Made by a program: the position numbers and the translations under genes. The notes under the pieces are model-generated. The model made no database searches. It worked only from the letters and a program-made list of their open reading frames with translations, and was not told the origin of the DNA. DNA of 19,093 nt from MKRK01 sp001896915 (lineage in GTDB: Bacteria; Bacillota; Clostridia; Oscillospirales; Acutalibacteraceae). Within the stretch, counting starts at the first letter, position 1; the number at the start of each line of letters is the position of its first letter. Where the stretch lies: contig CALJJF010000160.1 of assembly GCA_937973935.1 (NCBI GenBank), positions 1 to 19,093 of the forward strand. Direction: 5' to 3'. Shown here in pieces: positions 12,964 to 19,093 of this stretch.

Positions 12964-15324
12964 TCACCAACTAAAAGAACTTGATTCGGCTTGTACGGCA
13001 AAGTAGATGGTCTCGCTATTGTAGTTAGGTCCTCCTGACCAACTCCACGCTAAAGTTGTAGGATTAATTGCTCCTAACTGTGTTGACGCGGTCTGACCTC
13101 TTTTATGTGCCCATGTACCATCGGAAAGCTGTAACATAAAATGGTAATCAGTAGATGCAACCCGCAAAGCAACGCGGTATTCACGTGTAGGGTGTATTAA
13201 ATCGTTTTGTGTAATTACTCTAATATGCTTGCCCCGGGCTTGGACAGCAGCTAATGTCCGGTCTCTGATTGTTTGCACAGAATCACCAATGCTAAAACTA
13301 ATGTAAATCTCCGGGATTTTTAAAGTCGTTGCATATTGATAACATCGAATATCAGTGCGTGAAGTTGATTTATAACCAATTGCCCCGCCGACACCTGTTG
13401 TTGCCCTCTCAAACTCCCACTTTTGCGTACTATAACTACCATACTCATCAGGAATTACTCGATCAGTACTTGTAACAATGGACGCGCACTTATTTATGTC
13501 CGATGCTGACATAATGCGATAGGTACCGTCACCGTTTCTAATAAGCCGCCATCGCTGTGAGTTTACAGCGCTTTTCGTTGCAACAGTTATGCTTGAGCCT
13601 GCGTTGTTAAGCGCGAGATTGGTATTTGCGTTGGTAACCAACTCATACAATCCGCCGCCTTTATGGGTAACGGTCCACTGCTGTTGAGGGTTACCGATAA
13701 AGGGATATCTCATTACGTAGTTTCCGCTTACCGGATTACTAAACCCCATATAAAGATAATCGCCTAATCCAGCTCTTCTTACAAAATAGGTGCCACTTTC
13801 TATCGACACATCGTCATTATATTCAATTTTGAAATAACTAGCATCATCGCCCCATTTGGAGGATTTGAATTGCTTGCTCTTGGTTTGATTCGCTGTATCT
13901 AAAATAAATCCACGTTTTGATGGATAGGTAGACTCGCCCAGCTCCGTCCTCAGCCATGTTATAGCCAAAGCCGTTAAATCAAAATAAAAGGTTGGGTCGG
14001 ACGCAGAAACCGTTGATACCGTCTGTGTTGTTTGTGCCGCACCGCTTTTGTGACCCCTCAATCCGATAAGCCCCAAATCACAAATGCTTTGTATCGATAA
14101 ATCCTGAAAACCCCAAGCATCATATATGGAGATGGTAACTGGATCAGTATTTGTGGTGGTGGTCACTCTGGCGCAATACCATGCCCCGGTAACATTTGCT
14201 GGATTGATGTATGTATAATTCTGCAGGCTATTGATTCTGACATAAGATGCATACTCATAGCCGTTCAAGTTTCCTACCGTCATATAAGTGTTGCTTGGAA
14301 ACCCTGAATAGTTGTAATTTGTACAATCCTCCATGTTGTCACGGGTAACCCACGCGCCGGGATCTACTGTGACAGGATAGACCGTGTTTGCGTTTTGCAG
14401 AAATTCTTCATCTACCGTAGTAACTATCCGGTATACACCATCGCTTATTTCTTCTACTGTGTAATAATTATCAAAGGTGATGTGCCGGTTTTCATCGTCT
14501 TCTCCTTCGTATGAATCCACAGCGAAGGTCTGCCCGATGGTAAAAATGGTTTCTCCTTTTTTATCAAGGAATATAACGCTCTGCCCCTTGATTAACACAG
14601 GCTTCAATCCAGGCGCGGTAACTTTAAAAGAAAACGTGTTTATACCAGTGTATTCGTCAATCACAATATTTTCTTTGATACCGCCGTTTATGGGTGCATA
14701 TTGCAGGGTATATCCTTTGCTGAAAACATTGTCATACTGATTGTATACGGTGTTCTCTTCTTTTAATTTTTTAACAGACGAACGACCATTAAATGATTTA
14801 ACCGCCGACTTGTCGGGCAGTGGTTTGAATTCAATGGAATACTCTTCATGAGTAACTAAAATACCGTCGTCTATTGTTTTGGGGAAGTAGGCCTTTGTAT
14901 TGCTGTCCTTGTTTTCAAAGGCGTAAGTATCGTTTTTATTGGTTCTTTTGGCCGATGGGACAAGGCTGTTGTCAATGTACCTCATTGTGCCGCTTTCACC
15001 CTCATATTTGATGGGCGCAGCGAATGAATAAAGGGTTTTTGTTCCATCTACGTTTATTGTTGTAAAGCTGTACGGGTCTTCTTCCCGTGAAATGTCTATT
15101 CCTTTTACTTTAGTCTCGTCAAGATTTACCTCTTCTTTCAAAAACAAGGGAACACGTTCGAGCGTTTGTTCTCCATATTGCGACGAAGCATTCGCAAGTG
15201 ATATGGTTTCATCGTTGGCGATAACGGGAATACTTAACCCGCTAACACAGAGGAAGACGACAAGTACCCATGTTGTTACCAATAGTCGAATAGGACGTTT
15301 TGTTGTTTGTCTTGTTTTTTTCAA
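12964..15324 (-). CDS. Large secreted multidomain protein: DNRLRE-like, ricin-type lectin and C-terminal Cys/His domain
   Basis: The start is taken at TTG 15324 (786 aa): GGGGGT lies seven bases upstream and a classic signal peptide begins there (KKTRQTTKRPIR, then a hydrophobic core, likely cleavage after VIA at about residue 36). A GTG 19 codons upstream has no ribosome site. Residues about 325-502 resemble a DNRLRE domain (TRDNMEDCTNYNYSG, ITWLRTELGESTYPS, ASYFKIEY), a secreted beta-sandwich common in Firmicute surface proteins. Residues about 505-641 are a ricin-type lectin-like region with repeated QQW/QRW/QKW motifs, suggesting glycan binding. The end (about 650-786) holds RCYQYA with Cys661 and DYHFMLQLSDGTWAHKRG with His728, which recalls a papain/NlpC-like Cys-His domain seen in clostridial exported proteins. 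Catalysis is unproven. It is co-transcribed with the downstream lipoprotein gene. Confidence 0.82.
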   Translation of the reverse strand: MKKTRQTTKRPIRLLVTTWVLVVFLCVSGLSIPVIANDETISLANASSQYGEQTLERVPLFLKEEVNLDETKVKGIDISREEDPYSFTTINVDGTKTLYSFAAPIKYEGESGTMRYIDNSLVPSAKRTNKNDTYAFENKDSNTKAYFPKTIDDGILVTHEEYSIEFKPLPDKSAVKSFNGRSSVKKLKEENTVYNQYDNVFSKGYTLQYAPINGGIKENIVIDEYTGINTFSFKVTAPGLKPVLIKGQSVIFLDKKGETIFTIGQTFAVDSYEGEDDENRHITFDNYYTVEEISDGVYRIVTTVDEEFLQNANTVYPVTVDPGAWVTRDNMEDCTNYNYSGFPSNTYMTVGNLNGYEYASYVRINSLQNYTYINPANVTGAWYCARVTTTTNTDPVTISIYDAWGFQDLSIQSICDLGLIGLRGHKSGAAQTTQTVSTVSASDPTFYFDLTALAITWLRTELGESTYPSKRGFILDTANQTKSKQFKSSKWGDDASYFKIEYNDDVSIESGTYFVRRAGLGDYLYMGFSNPVSGNYVMRYPFIGNPQQQWTVTHKGGGLYELVTNANTNLALNNAGSSITVATKSAVNSQRWRLIRNGDGTYRIMSASDINKCASIVTSTDRVIPDEYGSYSTQKWEFERATTGVGGAIGYKSTSRTDIRCYQYATTLKIPEIYISFSIGDSVQTIRDRTLAAVQARGKHIRVITQNDLIHPTREYRVALRVASTDYHFMLQLSDGTWAHKRGQTASTQLGAINPTTLAWSWSGGPNYNSETIYFAVQAESSSFSW

Positions 15325-15626
15325 TTTACTTACCCCCGTATAATTTGTTTGTGATTTCCATAAACCATAAATCTCTTCCACGATGCAAACTCAGGCATTC
15401 GTGTTCTTTCGTAAATCGGATGTTTGTGCGTTTGTAATTATATTACATGAATGTAAAAAAATAGTCAATAAAATGTTTGAATATGTCATAAAATAATATT
15501 GTAGAACTGGCAATGACCTTCTCTTTCCCTTTTGTCATTGATTCAATATCACGTCAAATTTGCTTGTAAGTTCTAGGCATGAAAAATTCGAACCGCTTTG
15601 TTTGGGACGCAGCGCTAAACAGCAAA
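15325..15626. other. Intergenic region upstream of the secreted-protein operon
   Basis: No gene is visible here. It contains the operon promoter (15440-15468) and, further upstream, a 7-bp inverted repeat CAATGAC (15511-15517) / GTCATTG (15534-15540) that could bind a regulator. Confidence 0.5.
15440..15468 (-). promoter_or_regulatory. Promoter of the secreted-protein operon
   Basis: On the - strand, -35 TTGACT (15463-15468) and -10 TAATAT (15440-15445) have a 17-bp spacer; a better -10, TATAAT (15437-15442), lies at a 20-bp spacing. The leader would be about 110 nt. Confidence 0.55.
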
Positions 15627-15654
15627 GGACGGTGTAGCAAATGCTACACCGCCC
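15622..15654 (-). terminator. Terminator of the GH3-GH94 operon
   Basis: A 12-bp stem (15627-15638 with 15643-15654, one G-U pair on the - strand) closes a 4-nt loop and is followed on the - strand by CCTTTGCTGTTT. It lies about 50 bp after the GH94 stop codon. Confidence 0.8.
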
Positions 15655-15703
15655 TTACATTAGGCTGGTACTTCTTAATCTAATCCACCCCAATAGGGCA
15701 TTT

Positions 15704-18700
15704 TTATTCTATGATTGCGACAATCCTGTCAAACTCACCGTTTCTGATTTGCAGTGCGGTTTCACCGAGGATGGGGTTTTGCTCTGTTTTGATCAGCTTA
15801 TCCTTTTGATACAGCCGGATTTCAGGAATGGCTGCATCGCTGTCAAAGGTGTTTTTGCGGCTGTCATTTTGATAAGTCACTTTGATCTTACTTAAGAAAG
15901 TAAAGGTGACTTCGTTGTTTTCATCAAAAAATTCGGCGGCAAGCTTTGGTTCCAAGGTGAACGCCAGCTTGTTATCCTGCACAGAAAACACCTTGTCGCC
16001 AAACATCATAATCGACCACATGCTTAAAATCTCCGCATTTGCGCCGGTCAGCCTGGGCTGAAAGCCTCTGCCGAGGTTGTCCTTATTTCTGTGGTTGTCG
16101 GTTACAATGAAGGAGGAATTTTCAAGGATGCTTCTGCCGTACTGCTCCGGGTTTTTAAAAGGAACCAGATTGGTTTTCAGTTCTTCATAGTAGCTTTCAT
16201 AGAGACCTGCCCGTAAAATACCATAGAGATATTTATAATCCATGTGCAAGAAACAGGATTCTCTTTCCAGCCAGCCGGGAACGAAGGAACGGATTCTGCC
16301 GATTTCAAAGCCCTCCTCGTCGAGGCTCACGCTGGTTTTGTATACCTTTAAGGTTTTGTCAAACAAATCGGTTTCTTTTACGGCTTCATAGGTTTGTCTG
16401 GCGTCCACCCCGGGCAGCTTATAGCTTTTTGCCACGGCTTCTGCAAACAATGGCAAGGCTCGTACTGTGAACTCGTCCACAATCACCTTAGGCAGTCCGT
16501 AATGGGTTTTTTGAAGACTGCCGTCCTCATTTTTCACGGTTTCATATTGTGCCGCTTCATAGGATAAGAAGGTGGGATACAGACCGTTTCCGATTTCCTT
16601 CGCCTTTTGGATTCCTGTCTCCAGCTTTTCCTTTGCCTTACCCAAAAATTCAGCCAGTCTTTTTGTGCGAACGGTCGTTTCTTCTCCGCTGACGAAATAT
16701 TTCACCTTTGCGCGGAAGGCTTCTTTCGCCGCGGTTGCTTCTTTGTAAAAGGTTTTTGTGTCAGCGCCGTCTGACAGCAACGCTTCTATTTTTGTTAACA
16801 GTTCATACTGCTCTGTTAACAGGCGGATTTCTCTGTCTTCTCCGCTGAATGCACCCATCAGGAAGTTGACGGAGAGCAAAAGCTCCATGGCTTCGCCCAC
16901 AGAAGAACCGAAAATACCCGGCATACCGTTCATGGCATCGTTCCAGCCCGGTTTTTCGCTTTCCATATCAACGCCGATGCCGTGGGGATCCAGACAGGAC
17001 AATTTGATGAGGATCAAATTGATCAATTTGGATGCCAGAGAGGTTTGATAAACCGTTCCGTTTTTGTCTTTCGCCCAGTTGGTTCCCCAAACCTTTGCCC
17101 CGGTGGTTCTCACGATTTCGGAGATTTGTTTTTCATTGATGGCACCGTATCTTCTGACCTGCCCGTCTGCACGAAGCACACACTTTTCCTCGTTGGGTTC
17201 AATATAAACCGGACTGTAGAAATAGCGGTAGCTGTTGTCTTCATATAAAAGCTTTGTGAGATTTTCCGGGAATATCATGCGGTAGCTTTCGATGAGGTCA
17301 AGGAGATACACAAAGTGATCCGACCAATACCCGGTGGTAAATTCCGCATTGAAGTTTTGGCAGCACAGGGACAGCATCATGGAAATCGACCCGTCCATGT
17401 CCTTGTTCAGTGCTTCGTCCCCGGCAATGATTTCTGCCAGATCACCGATTTTAAACTCGTTTTGCAATAAATTTCTGATTTCCCTGTTTTCCACAGTTTC
17501 AATCAGTGCTTTGTCTTTCACCGAAAAGGTGGTACCCAGCACACCAAGGGGGTTGCCGCCGTCCAGCTGAATGAGGCTGTAAAAAAGCTTGATGTTAAAA
17601 TCGCCTACAAAGGGCTTGAACAGAATATCGTTCCGGCGGTTCTGGGTAACGTCCCTGAAATTACCGTTGCCTCAGGAATAACATTTCGGTTCGGTAACGA
17701 ACCAGTTGTATTCCCGCTCCAAATCGCCGTGCTTTCTGGAATATACATATTCACAAAAGCTTTGCTCCCCGCCGGACAGCTCAATGGGATATCCGCCGCG
17801 CAGCACATTATCCAGATAGCTCTGCTCTAAATAAGCATCGAACAGAGGGAATGCTGTTTTTGTCTTGATGTCTGCTGTAATATCTGTAATGAGCTTTTTG
17901 GACAGCTCTCTTTTTGCATCGATATAGCTGAACTTGCTGACCTTATCCTTTTGATTCACAATCGCAAAGGAATCGCTTGCATTCCCGATGAGGGTTACGA
18001 TACGGAAGGATTTCTCCTTTGTGCTGTAAATCGTAAATCCGCAGGGAACTTCATTTTCGATGTTCTGCTTTGAGCCTGCCAGCTGTTCCACAGAATTGTT
18101 TTGAAATCCTTCGGCAAACTGCTTGCTGGAATCATAGCCAAAAATCAGCTCATGATCAACCACGGGGGCAAGCAGCTGTCCGTCTTTACAAAAGGAAAGA
18201 TAAAAATGTCCGTTGTGGAACACCTCTACTTCTGCATCATCGGAAGAGCTGGAACGCATTTTGAAAATCGGAATATTGGATTCCATGTTTTCCACGTTCA
18301 TCCAGCTTCTGTTCAGGTTGCCCATCCCTTTGTAGTCATCGTTACTCGTGCCATAGGGGATGATTTCTGCCAGACCGTCGCAGATTTCAATGGTTCTTTC
18401 CCTCTCAGACAGGCTTTCGAAGGTAACACTTCTGCACAGGGCAGCAAAATCCTCTGTGGGAATGGTGAAATAGTTCACCTTAACGGTGTACTCATATGTA
18501 TGGTTTGTTTCAATCACCGAAAAGCAATGGGGTTCGATTTCCATGGATCGGGACACATTTTCACTGCCCACAGCAAAGGCCTCCACAGATTCGCCGTCGA
18601 TTTTTAAAAAGGTGCGGAACCCGCTCAGAGCAACCCGCTGCAAGGCAATGCTGGCAGGAAAAAACTCCATGATGGGAATGCTTTTGTCCTTAATTCCGAA

Positions 18701-18850
18701 CCCGGCGATGCCCTGTCCCCGGTTTACATAAAACGCCCACATGGGGATTCCCATTAAGCCTGCGATACCAGGCAAAAAGTTTGAAAATGTTTTTTGTTTA
18801 TCATAGTTTTCTATGATGAACTTTTCGTCTTTAAAATAATAATTACTCAT
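15704..18850 (-). pseudogene. Long GH94 phosphorylase (1,2-beta-oligoglucan phosphorylase-like) interrupted by one in-frame TGA
   Basis: A single frame of 1048 codons runs from ATG 18850 (preceded by GAGGG) to the stop at 15704, broken only by TGA at 17672-17674 (codon 393). Homology continues across it: EYNWFVTEPKCYS, the TGA, then GNGNFRDVTQNRRND, where GH94 proteins typically read YSQGNGN. The catalytic acid is in PGWNDAMNG (Asp638 counted through the TGA). The N-terminus (FLPGIAGLMGIPMWAFYVNR) and the length of over 1000 residues match long GH94 enzymes such as Listeria 1,2-beta-oligoglucan phosphorylase rather than the roughly 800-aa cellobiose phosphorylases. These enzymes split oligoglucans with phosphate to give glucose 1-phosphate in the cytoplasm. 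An upstream GH3 gene, as in Listeria, supports this. Nonsense mutation, sequencing error or recoding are possible; no ribosome site supports restart at the GTG 17542. Confidence 0.82.
17672..17674 (-). other. In-frame TGA codon within the GH94 gene
   Basis: The TGA lies at codon 393, between CYS and GNGNFRDV. Coding homology resumes immediately in the same frame. Other genes here end in TGA (the secreted-protein gene) and encode Trp with TGG, so the genetic code appears standard. Downstream, GGTAA and TTACC could pair into a 5-bp stem with an 11-nt loop containing GGG; this is weak compared with known bacterial SECIS elements. Confidence 0.85.
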
Positions 18851-18861
18851 TTTTATTCCCT

Positions 18862-19093
18862 CTATTCCAGTATAAATTCTGCTCGTTCGGTGTTCATGCA
18901 GTCATGTCCTACCATCACTGCAAATTTTCCGCTGTCTGCGAAAAAGCTCAAATCCCTGTGGTGATATTTTAACATTTCTTCCGTTATTGTGAACCCGACG
19001 GTTTTTTCTTCCCCGGGCTCCAGCCACACATGGCAAAAATCCTTCAGTTCACGCAGCGGTCGTATCACCTCGGCGCCGATATCCTGCAGATAT
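18862..19093 (-). CDS. GH3 beta-glucosidase, C-terminal fibronectin-III-like domain (5' truncated by window)
   Basis: About 76 C-terminal residues are visible and the frame is open to the window edge. The sequence IGAEVIRPLRELKDFCHVWL, then EPGEEKTVGFTIT and FAVMVGHDCMNTERAEF, is typical of the Fn3-like domain that ends GH3 beta-glucosidases (RPxKELKxFxRVxLxPGE pattern). The catalytic domains lie outside the window, so substrate preference cannot be read. The stop is 11 bp before the GH94 start, so the two form an operon. In Listeria a GH3 enzyme acting on beta-1,2-linked glucosides sits beside the GH94 oligoglucan phosphorylase, and the same pairing is likely here. No signal peptide can be assessed. 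Confidence 0.85.
   Translation of the reverse strand, partial: YLQDIGAEVIRPLRELKDFCHVWLEPGEEKTVGFTITEEMLKYHHRDLSFFADSGKFAVMVGHDCMNTERAEFILE

Noticed and set aside
17672..17720. Selenocysteine insertion at the GH94 TGA
   Set aside because: Only a 5-bp possible stem follows, GH94 enzymes use no Cys or Sec at this position, and Gln is usual; kept only as a remote option.
17605..17808. Separate 67-codon frame across the GH94 interruption suggesting a frameshift
   Set aside because: The two GH94 parts are in the same frame with homology on both sides of the TGA, so no frameshift is needed.

Overview
The window looks like chromosomal DNA of an anaerobic, spore-forming Clostridia-type Firmicute. 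Supporting signs are strong AGGAGG-type ribosome sites, TTG/GTG starts, a Rex-controlled bifunctional AdhE, an oxygen-sensitive hybrid-cluster protein (Hcp), AbrB-type regulators with a C-terminal zinc ribbon, and a Tgl-type spore-coat transglutaminase. Species cannot be fixed from sequence alone.

Layout. Positions 1-741 (+) hold the end of a membrane-anchored bacterial-PH-domain (YdbT-like) gene, closed by a bidirectional terminator. Positions 776-2448 (-) are a two-gene, translationally overlapping operon: an unrecognised 308-aa protein, then tgl. Positions 2561-5191 (-) are adhE, with a near-consensus promoter bracketed by two Rex-type operators; beyond it lies a 127/126-bp tandem repeat of unknown role. 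A flavodoxin-like gene (5789-6199, +) meets a YgjP-type metallopeptidase gene (6200-6865, -) with no spacer.

Positions 7177-11396 form an apparent nitrosative/redox-stress block: an AbrB-like gene, a divergent Crp/Fnr regulator with a Cys-rich motif, a second AbrB-like gene, an iron-sulfur ferredoxin-like gene, and hcp. The promoters of the second AbrB gene and of the ferredoxin-hcp operon each carry a GTTGC-N4-GCAAY palindrome centred exactly 29.5 bp upstream of the -10 box (about -41.5). That is the geometry of class II activation by a Crp/Fnr protein, so the adjacent regulator probably controls both.

Positions 11397-12157 have no intact gene, but contain a well-preserved N-terminal stub of a sigma-70/ECF factor with its own ribosome site, and a perfect long inverted repeat. 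Next is an operon (15324 to 12158, -) for a large secreted protein (signal peptide, DNRLRE-like region, ricin-type lectin repeat, C-terminal Cys/His domain) and an AT-rich lipoprotein gene.

The right end (19093 to 15704, -) is a carbohydrate operon: the end of a GH3 beta-glucosidase, then a long GH94 phosphorylase resembling 1,2-beta-oligoglucan phosphorylases. The GH94 frame is continuous except for one in-frame TGA in a conserved stretch. The main points to check are that TGA, the paired GTTGC operators, the uncharacterised tgl partner, the sigma-factor stub and the secreted-protein/lipoprotein pair.
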